NCBI GenBank assembly: GCA_910579725.1
Contig: CAJTUD010000055.1
Coordinates: forward strand, 1-19,229
Reading direction: 5' to 3'
Length of the DNA stretch: 19,229 nucleotides
DNA from: an uncultured Oscillospiraceae bacterium
Lineage (GTDB): Bacteria > Bacillota > Clostridia > Oscillospirales > Oscillospiraceae
Shown: in pieces, positions 1 through 7,879 of the stretch
Layout of the letters: each line of letters begins with the position of its first letter
How positions within the stretch are numbered: the stretch's first letter is position 1
Notes under the pieces: generated by a model
Told to the model about the DNA's origin: nothing
Database searches by the model: none
The model's input: only the letters and a program-made list of their open reading frames with translations
Program-made: the position numbers and the translations under genes

Positions 1-14
1 TTGCCCCGCACCAT
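1..14 (-). CDS. Start of an unidentified gene (partial, runs off the left edge)
   Basis: Only four codons and part of a fifth are visible: ATG at 14-12 followed by codons for Val, Arg and Gly. The start is supported by a strong ribosome binding site (AAGGAGGGGAGG) ending about four bases upstream. In many Firmicutes the gene after rpsB-tsf is pyrH (UMP kinase), so that is a guess from gene order, but four residues are too few to support it. The tsf terminator at 170-200 separates it from tsf, so it would need its own promoter or readthrough. Confidence 0.4.
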
Positions 15-169
15 TTTTCCTCCCCTCCTTTTTACCTCTTCTCAAGTGCGTCGACGATAGCAGGGGAAATTATCAGGGTGGGGTCTAGAAAACTTTAGGG
101 ACTTTTCTGCCAAAGGATCCCTCTGAAAGAGTCTGGAATGGGATAGCGGCAGAAATGGAAAAATATGTA

Positions 170-200
170 CAAAAAGAGCCCGCAGCGATTAGCTGCGAGC
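170..200 (-). terminator. Rho-independent terminator after tsf
   Basis: Read on the minus strand, GCTCGCAGC and GCTGCGGGC form a 9-bp stem (one G-U pair) around the loop TAATC, followed directly by a CTTTTT run. It lies 66 bases past the tsf stop and should end the rpsB-tsf transcript. Confidence 0.85.
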
Positions 201-265
201 CCATTTCAGAGTCATTATTTAGAGATTTTATGCGCGTCTTAAATCAGAGATATCATCAAATGGGA

Positions 266-1183
266 TTACTTTACGAGAGAAGCAATTTCCTCTGCAAAGT
301 TTTCCTGCTTCTTCTCAATGCCTTCGCCCTTTTCAAAACGAACGGCATCCAGCAAACGAACAGTCACACCAGCAGCCTTGGCCACAGTGTTCATATACTG
401 CTCCACTGTCACTTCACCATCCTTGACGAAGTCCTGCTGAAGCAGGCAGTTCTCAGCATAGAACTTGTTGAGCTTGCCCTCCACAATCTTCTCTTTGACC
501 TGAACAGGTTTGGAGGCCATTTTGGGGTCGTTGTCCATCTGTGCCAGCATAATGCGCTTTTCTTCCTCCAGAACATCAGGAGTCACCTGGCTCTTATCCC
601 AGAAACGGGGATTCAGCGCGGCAATCTGCATGGCCAGATCCTTACCCATCTCAAGCACCTTGTCAGAAGCTTCGCCGTCTACGTCCAGATTCACCAGCAC
701 GCCGATCTTACCGCCTGCATGAATATAAGGAACAGACACTCCCTCGGGGAACCGGGCAAAACGGCGGACCTTGATATTTTCACCAATCACCAGAACCATC
801 TCCTGCTGCTGCTGGAGAATAGTCAAATCCGTACCGTTATACTTGCAGCTCATAAGCGCGTCCAGATTAGTGGGAGCCTGGGCGGCTACGGTGGAAGCCA
901 CACCCTTGACAAAGTCCACAAACTTTTCGTTCTTACCAACAAAATCTGTTTCTGCGTTCACTTCAACAACCACACCAACACCGTCAATAACGGCGGCATA
1001 AGCCATGCCCTCTGCGGCGATCCGGCCAGCCTTCTTGGCGGAAGCGGCAAGTCCCTTCTCCCGCAGATACTCCACAGCCTTGTCCATATCACCGTCAGAA
1101 GCCGCCAGAGCTTTCTTGCAGTCCATCATGCCCACGCCGGTCATCTCGCGCAGATTCTTTACGTCAGCAGCTGTAAAAGCCAT
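266..1183 (-). CDS. tsf: Translation elongation factor Ts
   Basis: EF-Ts is the cytoplasmic nucleotide exchange factor that regenerates EF-Tu-GTP. The 305-aa product begins with the family's N-terminal UBA-like region (TAADVKNLREMTGVGMMDCK from residue 4) and has the conserved core motif TDFVGKNEKF at residues 79-88, which contacts EF-Tu. The length is normal for the family. An ATG two codons upstream (1189) lies only three bases from the GGAGG box, whereas the ATG at 1183 has nine bases of spacing and gives the canonical MAFTAADVK start, so I use 1183. It is downstream of rpsB in the usual bacterial order, with a hairpin between the two genes and a terminator after it. Confidence 0.97.
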   Translation of the reverse strand: MAFTAADVKNLREMTGVGMMDCKKALAASDGDMDKAVEYLREKGLAASAKKAGRIAAEGMAYAAVIDGVGVVVEVNAETDFVGKNEKFVDFVKGVASTVAAQAPTNLDALMSCKYNGTDLTILQQQQEMVLVIGENIKVRRFARFPEGVSVPYIHAGGKIGVLVNLDVDGEASDKVLEMGKDLAMQIAALNPRFWDKSQVTPDVLEEEKRIMLAQMDNDPKMASKPVQVKEKIVEGKLNKFYAENCLLQQDFVKDGEVTVEQYMNTVAKAAGVTVRLLDAVRFEKGEGIEKKQENFAEEIASLVK

Positions 1184-1240
1184 AATCATTTTCCTCCATA
1201 TATAAATAATTTAGATGAAATAGTATTACCGTTTATTCAG

Positions 1241-1270
1241 GAAAAATGGGGCGGGATGGGCCCGCCCCAT
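1241..1270 (-). terminator. Terminator-like hairpin between rpsB and tsf
   Basis: ATGGGGCGGG (1246-1255) and CCCGCCCCAT (1261-1270) form a perfect 10-bp, GC-rich stem with a 5-base loop. On the minus strand it is followed by TTTTTC. It starts 14 bases after the rpsB stop. Because tsf has no obvious promoter of its own in the remaining gap, this is probably a partial terminator or a processing site that sets the S2:EF-Ts ratio. Confidence 0.75.
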
Positions 1271-1284
1271 AAGGTTTCAGTTTC

Positions 1285-2016
1285 TTACTCGGCGGCGGGA
1301 GCTTCCTCTGCCTCGGGCTCCTCGTTCTGCTCACCCTGGCGGCCTTCGATCATGGCATTTGCCATAATGGACGAAATCAGCTTGATGGCGCGGATGGCAT
1401 CATCGTTGCCAGGGATGGGGTAGTCAATCTCGTCGGGATCGCAGTTGGTATCGGCAATAGCCACCACAGGAATCCCAAGCTTGTGGGCCTCCGCAATCGC
1501 GTTGCGCTCCTTGCGGGTATCCACGATGAACAGTGCGCCGGGAAGCTTCAGCATCTCCTTAACGCCGCCCAAGTATTTCTCCAGCTTTGCGATTTCACCG
1601 AGATGCTTCATGACTTCCTTCTTGGGCAGCATATCGAAAGTGCCGTCCTCCTGCATCTTCTTGAGCTGGTTCAGACGGTCCACGCGGGTACGCATGGTCT
1701 TGAAGTTGGTCATCATGCCGCCCAGCCAACGGGCGTTGACAAAGTACATATTGCAGCGGGCGGCCTCTTCCTTGATGGCTTCCTGGGCCTGCTTCTTGGT
1801 GCCTACAAACAGCAGGGATTCACCATTTTCACTGAGCTGGCGGACGAAGCTGTAAGCCTCTTCCAGCTTTTTGACGGTCTTTTGCAGATCAATGATATAG
1901 ATGCCGTTGCGCTCAGTGTAAATATACGGAGCCATTTTAGGGTTCCACCGGCGGGTTTGATGCCCAAAGTGAACGCCGGCTTCCAGAAGCTGCTTCATAG
2001 ATACAACGCTTGCCAT
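1285..2016 (-). CDS. rpsB: 30S ribosomal protein S2
   Basis: S2 is a structural protein of the small ribosomal subunit, added late in assembly and needed for S1 docking and initiation. The 243-aa product carries the classic N-terminal stretch with LLEAGVHFGHQTRRWNPKM (residues 10-28), the YIYTERNGIYIIDLQKT segment after it, and FVGTKKQAQEAI in the middle. The last 15 residues form an acidic Glu/Ala tail, common in S2. A GGAGG box nine bases before the ATG fixes the start. It is transcribed from the promoter at 2127-2155 through a structured leader of about 105 bases, and it leads the rpsB-tsf operon. Confidence 0.98.
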   Translation of the reverse strand: MASVVSMKQLLEAGVHFGHQTRRWNPKMAPYIYTERNGIYIIDLQKTVKKLEEAYSFVRQLSENGESLLFVGTKKQAQEAIKEEAARCNMYFVNARWLGGMMTNFKTMRTRVDRLNQLKKMQEDGTFDMLPKKEVMKHLGEIAKLEKYLGGVKEMLKLPGALFIVDTRKERNAIAEAHKLGIPVVAIADTNCDPDEIDYPIPGNDDAIRAIKLISSIMANAMIEGRQGEQNEEPEAEEAPAAE

Positions 2017-2065
2017 GTTTAGTTTCCTCCAATAAATTTAGTTTTACCCTCCAACCCCCTCCTCT

Positions 2066-2100
2066 GCCGGGCTAACCGTCGAGAACGGCACCGGTCCGGC
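2066..2100 (-). promoter_or_regulatory. Structured 5' leader of rpsB
   Basis: Inside the rpsB 5' untranslated region the arms GCCGG (2066-2070) and CCGGC (2096-2100) enclose an inner hairpin CCGT/ACGG (2076-2079 with 2085-2088). S2 is known to repress its own mRNA in some bacteria through a leader structure. I cannot say that this hairpin belongs to a described leader class, so an autoregulatory role is inference. Confidence 0.4.
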
Positions 2101-2126
2101 ATCCGGGATTGTGCGGAATCTGGAAT

Positions 2127-2155
2127 ATCATAGCACATCCCTAAATAGAATGCAA
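2127..2155 (-). promoter_or_regulatory. Promoter of rpsB-tsf
   Basis: On the minus strand TTGCAT (-35, 2155-2150) and TATGAT (-10, 2132-2127) are separated by exactly 17 bases. This is a good sigma-A promoter, about 110 bases upstream of the rpsB start. The rest of the gap to the divergent operon (2160-2340) holds nothing I can support beyond one short open frame. Confidence 0.8.
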
Positions 2156-2340
2156 GTGGTTTTTTCACAATAATTTCATTATTTGCCTCTGAAAAGCCGC
2201 AGAAAGAAAGGTCCTATGGAAAGGATTGCAGAAATTTCATATGTTGGCGGAGCAGTTTTGAGACAGCCCCTTTTAATGGAGCAAGAAGTTATTCAATAGC
2301 GGGACAACCGATACGGCAAAAAACTATCCCCCCACCCGGC

Positions 2341-2369
2341 TTGCGGGGCGGGAACTGGTACATTATAAT
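2341..2369 (+). promoter_or_regulatory. Promoter of the peptide/nickel-type importer operon
   Basis: TTGCGG (2341-2346) and a perfect TATAAT (2364-2369) with a 17-base spacer lie about 50 bases before the GTG start of the binding protein gene. Confidence 0.8.
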
Positions 2370-2417
2370 AAAAGCGGTTAACCGAAAATATCTGAATTCG
2401 CAAGGAGGACATCTAAG

Positions 2418-3959
2418 GTGAAAAAGCATTTTCCGCTTCTGTTGCTGGCGGCAGTCCTGGTGCTGGGGCTGACGGCCTGCGGTGGAAACAGCAGCCCGGC
2501 TGTAGGAGATACCCTGATCTATGCCAGCGGCGACTATACCAGAATCAATCCCGCCATGGATGAACATGGTGAGATCAATATTCTGCTTTTTAACGGACTT
2601 ACTGCCCATAACGGTGAAAACCAGGTAATTCCTGGTCTGGCTAAAAACTGGGATTTTGATGAGACCAGCTGCACGTATACCTTTCACTTGGAGGAAAACG
2701 TCAAATGGCATGACGGGGAGCCCTTTACTGCCGAAGATGTGAGATTTACCATCGAGGCCATCATGGATCCGGAAAACGGCTCTGAGAACGCCCCCAACTA
2801 TGAAGATGTGGAGGAAATCACAGTGGTAGACGATCATACTGTTGCCTTCCGCCTTTCCGCACCCAATGCAGCTTTTCTGGATTACATGACTATGGCTGTG
2901 CTGCCCCAGCATCTGCTGGAGGGTGAGAACATGCAGGAATCTGATTTCTTCCGTTCACCAATAGGCACCGGACCTTACAAATTGAAGAGCTGGGATGTGG
3001 GACAAGCCATTACTCTGGTAAAAAATGAGGACTATTTCAAGAAGTCCGCCAATATTGATACGATTATTTTCAAGATAATCCCAGACGACAACGCCAAGGC
3101 AGTCCAGATGCAGGCCGGAGAACTGACACTTGCTCATCTGACGCCAAAAGATGCGGAAAATTTCCAAGGAAAGGATGAATATACCATATATGATATGAAA
3201 ACATCCGATTATCGAGGGATTCTGTTTAATTTCAACAACTCCTATTGGTTGGAGAACCGGGATTTGATTCCCGCCATCTGCTATGCCATTGACCGGCAGG
3301 CAATTCTGGAAGCGGTGGTGATGGGACATGGCGCAGCTGCTTATAGTCCCCTCCAGCGCAACATATATAATAATGAAAACGTGGAACGTTACAGTTATGA
3401 TCCCGCCAAGGCAAAAAGTGTCCTGGAGGATGCCGGATGTGTCATGGGGGACAAAGGCTTCTATGAGAGGAACGGCCAAGAAATCGGCTTTGTCCTCAGC
3501 GTAGGTGCGGGAGATCAGGTTCGTCTGGACATGGCTCAGGCCGCCGCTCAGCAGCTTCAGCAAGTGGGGATCAATTGTACTGTCGAAGTTCCCTCCAAGG
3601 TGGACTGGGAAGGACAGATGGCCTATCTGATTGGGTGGGGCAGTCCATTTGACGCGGACGATCACACTTACAAGGTCTTCGGCACCGGCAAGGGAGCCAA
3701 CTACTCAGGATACTCCAACGCTCTGGTGGATCAATACCTTTCCGAGGCCCGTCAGTCCAATGACCCAGTTGTGCGGAAGGAAGCGTATGCCAAGTTCCAG
3801 ACCGCACTGGCTGAAGATCCCGCCTATGCTTTCATCTGCTACGTGGACGCATCCTATGTGGCCTCCTCCGCACTGAAGGGTATCTCGCCGGATACGGTTC
3901 TAGGCCATCATGGGGTAGGAATTTTCTGGAACGTGACAGAGTGGTCCATCGAAAAGTAA
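2418..3959 (+). CDS. ABC transporter substrate-binding lipoprotein, family 5 (peptide/nickel type)
   Basis: This is the extracellular receptor of the importer encoded by the next four genes. It should be lipid-anchored: residues 1-20 form a type II signal peptide with a basic start and hydrophobic core, and the lipobox LTAC places the acylated cysteine at 21. The family 5 (OppA/DppA/NikA) signature WHDGEPFTAEDVRFT is at residues 97-111, and TGPYKLKSW follows further on. The length of 513 aa is typical. The start is GTG, set by AGGAGG nine bases upstream; no ATG fits. The family binds di- and oligopeptides, nickel or other small ligands. The sequence alone does not tell which, so I leave the gene symbol blank. 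A hairpin follows the gene and probably lets the receptor be made in excess over the membrane parts. Confidence 0.92.
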   Translation: MKKHFPLLLLAAVLVLGLTACGGNSSPAVGDTLIYASGDYTRINPAMDEHGEINILLFNGLTAHNGENQVIPGLAKNWDFDETSCTYTFHLEENVKWHDGEPFTAEDVRFTIEAIMDPENGSENAPNYEDVEEITVVDDHTVAFRLSAPNAAFLDYMTMAVLPQHLLEGENMQESDFFRSPIGTGPYKLKSWDVGQAITLVKNEDYFKKSANIDTIIFKIIPDDNAKAVQMQAGELTLAHLTPKDAENFQGKDEYTIYDMKTSDYRGILFNFNNSYWLENRDLIPAICYAIDRQAILEAVVMGHGAAAYSPLQRNIYNNENVERYSYDPAKAKSVLEDAGCVMGDKGFYERNGQEIGFVLSVGAGDQVRLDMAQAAAQQLQQVGINCTVEVPSKVDWEGQMAYLIGWGSPFDADDHTYKVFGTGKGANYSGYSNALVDQYLSEARQSNDPVVRKEAYAKFQTALAEDPAYAFICYVDASYVASSALKGISPDTVLGHHGVGIFWNVTEWSIEK

Positions 3960-3971
3960 GAATACTGGAAA

Positions 3972-4005
3972 AAGGGGCTGAAGACCAGCCCCTTCTTCCC
4001 TGTTT
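3972..4005 (+). terminator. Attenuator-like hairpin between binding protein and ATPase genes
   Basis: AAGGGGCTG (3972-3980) and CAGCCCCTT (3986-3994) form a 9-bp stem with a 5-base loop, followed by TTCTTCCCTGTTTTT. The T tract is interrupted, so termination is likely to be partial. Since the next gene starts 15 bases later and has no promoter of its own, some readthrough must occur. Confidence 0.65.
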
Positions 4006-4020
4006 TTGGAGATTATGATT

Positions 4021-5034
4021 ATGCCGGCTTTATTGGAAATAAAAGATCTGTTTGTCAGCTTTCACACGTTTTCAGGTGAGGTGGAAGCGGTACGTGGGGT
4101 ATCGCTCTCCCTCCGGCCGGGCGAGGTGCTGGCTATTGTAGGAGAATCCGGATGCGGAAAAAGCGTTCTGTGCCGGTCCGTTATGAAACTGCTGCCCCAA
4201 AATGGATGGATCAAAGGCGGAACCATTCTAGCAGACGGGATTGATATCACAAATTACACCCAGCGGGATATGGAGCGCCTACGGGGACGGCTGTTCTCCA
4301 TGGTGTTTCAGGACCCTCTGACTGCGCTGAATCCCACTATGACTGTAGGAGCACAGATCGCAGAGGCAGTACAGATCCATCAGCCTGGATTAAAAAAGGC
4401 AGCGGTTCGCTGCAGGGCGCTGGAGCTGATGGACTTGGTGGACATCGCCGGAGGAGAGGAGCGATACGGCCGGTATCCTCACGATTTCTCCGGAGGAATG
4501 CGGCAGCGGGCGGTCATGGCAGCGGCCCTGGCATCCAATCCCAAAATTCTTTTTGCGGATGAACCAACCACCGCTCTGGATGTGACAATTCAGGCGCAGA
4601 TTCTGGATTTGCTCCGCGATATACAAGTCAAGATGGGCACCGCAACGGTGCTGGTGACGCATGATTTGGGAGTGGTGGCCCGGGCGGCGGATCGGGTGGC
4701 GGTGATGTACGCGGGAAAAATTGTGGAGACAGGCACTGTGGAGGATATTTTTTATGCCCCACAGCATCCGTATACCTGGGGACTGCTTCGCGCTCTTCCC
4801 TCTCGGGCTGTGGTGGGAGAGCCTTTATACACAATACCCGGTATGCCCCCCACCCTGATCAATCCTCCAAAAGGGGACGCCTTTGCCTGCCGGAACGAGT
4901 ACGCTTTAGCCATCGACTACCAGGAGCCCCCACCTATGTTTCAAATCAGTGAAACCCATTTTGCTGCCACCTGGCTGCTGGACAAGCGTGCGCCTAAAAT
5001 TATGCCGCCTTTGGGAGGTAGCTATCATGAGTGA
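4021..5034 (+). CDS. Peptide/nickel ABC transporter ATP-binding protein (OppD/DppD type)
   Basis: This is one of the two cytoplasmic ATPases that power the importer. With the start at ATG 4021 (337 aa), the Walker A motif GESGCGKS is at residues 41-48, the Q-loop FQD at 96-98, the signature FSGGMRQR at 156-163, Walker B ILFADEP at 176-182, and the switch histidine in VTHD at 214. A C-terminal oligopeptide-transporter extension follows (HPYTWGLLRALPSR onward). Upstream TTG (4006) and ATG (4015) codons lie on or too close to the GGAG box, whereas 4021 has nine bases of spacing. The extension normally carries a cluster of cysteines that bind [4Fe-4S] in many OppD/DppD proteins; here only one cysteine (FACRNEYALAID) remains. 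The gene overlaps the next one by 8 bases. Confidence 0.93.
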   Translation: MPALLEIKDLFVSFHTFSGEVEAVRGVSLSLRPGEVLAIVGESGCGKSVLCRSVMKLLPQNGWIKGGTILADGIDITNYTQRDMERLRGRLFSMVFQDPLTALNPTMTVGAQIAEAVQIHQPGLKKAAVRCRALELMDLVDIAGGEERYGRYPHDFSGGMRQRAVMAAALASNPKILFADEPTTALDVTIQAQILDLLRDIQVKMGTATVLVTHDLGVVARAADRVAVMYAGKIVETGTVEDIFYAPQHPYTWGLLRALPSRAVVGEPLYTIPGMPPTLINPPKGDAFACRNEYALAIDYQEPPPMFQISETHFAATWLLDKRAPKIMPPLGGSYHE

Positions 5035-5926
5035 AATCCTGTTAGATGTTCAGGACCTGACGCATTGCTTCCGTCTGGGACGGAACAGAGTACTGCGGGC
5101 AGTGGACGGCATATCCTTCCAGCTTCGGAAAGGCGAAATTTTCGGTTTGGTAGGAGAGTCCGGATCAGGAAAATCCACAGCAGCAAAATGCATCATGAAC
5201 ATCCTGCACCCCACTGCCGGAAAAATCCGGTACCTTGGGATCAACACCTGCGATCCCAGGCAGTTTCGATCACATAAAAAGTTTCTGCAAATATCCCGTC
5301 AGATCATTTTTCAAGACTCCACCTCCAGCTTAAATCCCAGAATGACGGTGGCAGATATCATTACCGAACCCTTAATGATCCATCATATCCGGCCTCCCCG
5401 CGGATCTCTTCGGGCGGAAGCAGCGTACCAGCTGAAGTGCGTGGGTATGGACCCGGGGTATCTGGATAAACATCCGGCGGAGCTGTCCGGCGGGCAGCGG
5501 CAGCGAGTGGCTATTGCCCGGTCGCTGGGCATGGGACCCGAGCTGCTGGTGGCAGATGAGCCTATCGCCTCTTTGGACGTTTCTATTCAGGCGCAGATGA
5601 TTAATCTGTTCAAGCATTTGCAACAGGAGCATGGGTTCACGTTCCTGTTTATTGCCCACGACCTGGCGGTAGTAAGATACCTTTGTGACCGGGTAGGCGT
5701 AATGTTTCAGGGAAAGCTGGTCGAAACAGGCCCCGTTGGAGAGGTCTTTTCCCATCCGCTGCATCCCTATACCCAAGCGCTTCTCTCTGCAATTCCCATT
5801 CCAGACCCGCGGCGGGAGAGAAAAAGAATCCCGCAGTTCTTTGATTCCACTGCTTTTGATCGGGAAGGACAACTGCGGGAAGTTTCCCCCGGACACATGG
5901 TTTTTCAAAAGGGAGACAAACTATGA
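5027..5926 (+). CDS. Peptide/nickel ABC transporter ATP-binding protein (OppF/DppF type)
   Basis: This is the second ATPase of the pair, 299 aa. Walker A GESGSGKS is at residues 43-50, the Q-loop FQD at 95-97, the signature LSGGQRQR at 153-160, Walker B LLVADEP at 173-179, and the switch histidine in AHDLAVV at 211. The C-terminal HPYTQALLSAIP segment is the usual OppF-type tail. The reading frame is open 26 codons further upstream, but GGGAGG eight bases before ATG 5027 and the conserved MSEILLDVQDL beginning fix the start there. The start overlaps the stop of the previous gene, and the stop overlaps the next start as ATGA, so translation of the three genes is coupled. Confidence 0.93.
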   Translation: MSEILLDVQDLTHCFRLGRNRVLRAVDGISFQLRKGEIFGLVGESGSGKSTAAKCIMNILHPTAGKIRYLGINTCDPRQFRSHKKFLQISRQIIFQDSTSSLNPRMTVADIITEPLMIHHIRPPRGSLRAEAAYQLKCVGMDPGYLDKHPAELSGGQRQRVAIARSLGMGPELLVADEPIASLDVSIQAQMINLFKHLQQEHGFTFLFIAHDLAVVRYLCDRVGVMFQGKLVETGPVGEVFSHPLHPYTQALLSAIPIPDPRRERKRIPQFFDSTAFDREGQLREVSPGHMVFQKGDKL

Positions 5927-6921
5927 GACAGAAAAATCCATTTTTATATTATGGCAGAAAGCTTCTGGGATTTGCTGTAAGCGTTTTTCTTCTCTCCCTG
6001 GTGGTATTCTGTACAGCAAGACTGGCGCCTGGAGATCCCTTGGTTTCCTATTATGGAGACCGGGCAGAAAAAATGACACCGCAGGAACGGGAGCAGGCAG
6101 AGGCCCGGTTGGGACTGGATGAGCCCATCCACGTCCAGTATGTGCGATGGCTGGAGAATGCGGCCTGTGGAAATTTTGGCATCTCCTATAAATATAAAAC
6201 GGATGTCATTTCGGTAATTGCCGGGCGGCTGCCTAATACATTGATTCTGGGCGGAACCGCATTCCTGCTGATTTTCGCCGGAGCGCTGGCGCTGGGAGCG
6301 TTATGCGCCTGGAATGAAGAGAATTTTCTGGACCGCACTGTCTGTAAAGTTGGAACCATTGTCAGCTGTATTCCGGAGTTCTGGCTATCTCTGGTGCTGA
6401 TTTTGGTCTTTGCAGTCCAGCTACGGTGGCTGCCCAGCAGTGGAGCTTATACTATTGGCGGCGGAGGTCTGGCAGATCGGGCGGTCCATCTGATCCTTCC
6501 TTTGACAGTAACGGCGGCGGGGCATCTGTGGTATTACGCTTATATGATCCGCAACAAGCTGCTGGAGGAAATCCGATCTGACTATGTGCTGCTGGCCAAA
6601 GCCAAAGGACTCAGCCGCCGGGCGGTACTGTTCCAGCACTGCCTGAGGGGAGTGCTGCCCACTTATCTGAGCCTGATGGCAATTTCTGTGCCGCATATTC
6701 TGGGTGGTACCTATATTGTGGAGACGGTTTTCTCCTACCCCGGCATCGGTACGCTTTCTTATGAAAGCGCACGATATCAGGACTACAACCTTTTGATGCT
6801 GTTATGTCTTATCTCAGGCTCAGTGGTAATTCTTTGCAACATTCTGGCACAAATCATCAGTGAATGGATCGACCCTAGAATGCGAAGCGGAGAGCCGCCG
6901 GAGGTAACAAAGCATGGATGA
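5923..6921 (+). CDS. Peptide/nickel ABC transporter permease (OppB/DppB type)
   Basis: This is one of two inner-membrane channel subunits, 332 aa. A first membrane span (about residues 13-33) is followed by the family motif ARLAPGDP (32-39), a long extracytoplasmic loop with LGLDEPIHVQY, and further spans of the binding-protein-dependent transport domain. The EAA loop that docks on the ATPase runs from about 217 to 241 (IRSDYVLLAKAKGLSRR). Near the end FSYPGIGTLSYESA matches the conserved FxxPGxG region of OppB-type permeases. The start is an ATGA overlap with the preceding stop, with GGGAG seven bases upstream. Confidence 0.93.
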   Translation: MRQKNPFLYYGRKLLGFAVSVFLLSLVVFCTARLAPGDPLVSYYGDRAEKMTPQEREQAEARLGLDEPIHVQYVRWLENAACGNFGISYKYKTDVISVIAGRLPNTLILGGTAFLLIFAGALALGALCAWNEENFLDRTVCKVGTIVSCIPEFWLSLVLILVFAVQLRWLPSSGAYTIGGGGLADRAVHLILPLTVTAAGHLWYYAYMIRNKLLEEIRSDYVLLAKAKGLSRRAVLFQHCLRGVLPTYLSLMAISVPHILGGTYIVETVFSYPGIGTLSYESARYQDYNLLMLLCLISGSVVILCNILAQIISEWIDPRMRSGEPPEVTKHG

Positions 6922-7795
6922 ACGATTTATCCTGGTTGGCGCACGAACTCCCCTTCCGCCGCCGCCCCCAGAAAAGAAGTGGTACGCTGGTAAACCTGTG
7001 TTCTCCATGGTGGTGTTGGCAGTGATTATATCAGGGTGTCTGGGCTGTGAACTGTTTATTCCCAAGGACCCGGTTTACATGGACCTGTTTCACGCAGTGG
7101 AATCCCCCGGCAGAGAATTCTGGTTTGGTACTGACACTATGGGTCGTGATATCTTTTCCATGATCTGGTTCGGCGGCCGGGTTTCGCTTGCTATCGGGTT
7201 TCTGTCTACCGCCATCTCCACCTTTCTGGCAATACTGTTTGGAGCAGCCAGCGGACTGGCTCCCCGCTGGCTGGATGAATTGCTGATGCGGCTGACAGAG
7301 ATTTTTCTGAGCATTCCCTCCCTGCTGCTGATTATTCTGCTCCAGGCCATTCTGGGAAAGGCCGGAGTCCTGAGTATTTCCCTGGTAATCGGCGTCACGG
7401 GATGGACCAGCATGGCCAAGGTAGTCAGAAGCGAGGTTCGGCGGCTGCGGAACAGCGAATACGTACTGGCCTCCCGATGCATGGGGGCGGGATTTTTTCA
7501 CGTGCTGCTGCGGCATCTGGCCCCTAATTTCTTCTCCTCGATCATGTTCATGGTGGTGATGAACGTCCGCTCCGCCATTGCCGCAGAGTCCACTCTCAGC
7601 TTTATCGGACTGGGACTTCCTCTGGAAATCATCAGTTGGGGCAGTATGCTCTCGCTGTCGGAAAAGGCGCTGCTGAGCGAAGCTTGGTGGATCATTTTGA
7701 TCCCCGGTGCATTCCTTGTAGCGACAATGCTTTGCGTCACCAGTATCGGAAACTGGCTGCGAGGGGAAAGCGGTCAGAAATCAGGCAATCTATAA
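6914..7795 (+). CDS. Peptide/nickel ABC transporter permease (OppC/DppC type)
   Basis: This is the second channel subunit, 293 aa. It has the OppC-type motif FGTDTMGRDIFS at residues 71-82, several membrane spans, and an EAA loop at about 181-203 (SEYVLASRCMGAGFFHVLLRHL). The first membrane span is around residues 28-46. The cytoplasmic N-terminus is unusual in holding five consecutive prolines (15-19). GGAGG lies nine bases before the ATG, and the gene overlaps the OppB-type gene by 8 bases. It is the last gene of the operon, 3 bases before the long hairpin at 7799. Confidence 0.93.
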   Translation: MDERFILVGARTPLPPPPPEKKWYAGKPVFSMVVLAVIISGCLGCELFIPKDPVYMDLFHAVESPGREFWFGTDTMGRDIFSMIWFGGRVSLAIGFLSTAISTFLAILFGAASGLAPRWLDELLMRLTEIFLSIPSLLLIILLQAILGKAGVLSISLVIGVTGWTSMAKVVRSEVRRLRNSEYVLASRCMGAGFFHVLLRHLAPNFFSSIMFMVVMNVRSAIAAESTLSFIGLGLPLEIISWGSMLSLSEKALLSEAWWIILIPGAFLVATMLCVTSIGNWLRGESGQKSGNL

Positions 7796-7798
7796 ACC

Positions 7799-7834
7799 AA
7801 ACGCTCGTTCTTTTCTATAAAAGAACGAGCGTTT
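7799..7834. terminator. Long perfect hairpin, probably a bidirectional terminator
   Basis: AAACGCTCGTTCTTTT (7799-7814) and its exact complement (7819-7834) enclose the loop CTAT, giving a 16-bp perfect stem. It sits between the convergent ends of the importer operon and yvcK. The flanking T tracts are short on both strands (GTTT on plus, TTTGG on minus), but the U-rich stem arms should help it work in either direction. Confidence 0.75.
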
Positions 7835-7879
7835 CGACAACACACAAATTCGCGGATAAAAAAGTATGTATGCAGCCAG

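Noticed and set aside
155..1423. Long plus-strand frame opposite tsf
   Set aside because: It is antisense to an unmistakable EF-Ts gene, crosses the tsf terminator and the rpsB-tsf hairpin, and shows no family motif.
2216..2299. A 27-codon plus-strand open frame (MERIAEISY...) between rpsB and the importer operon
   Set aside because: Only a weak AAAGG with four bases of spacing precedes it, no promoter is visible for it, and nothing recognisable is encoded.
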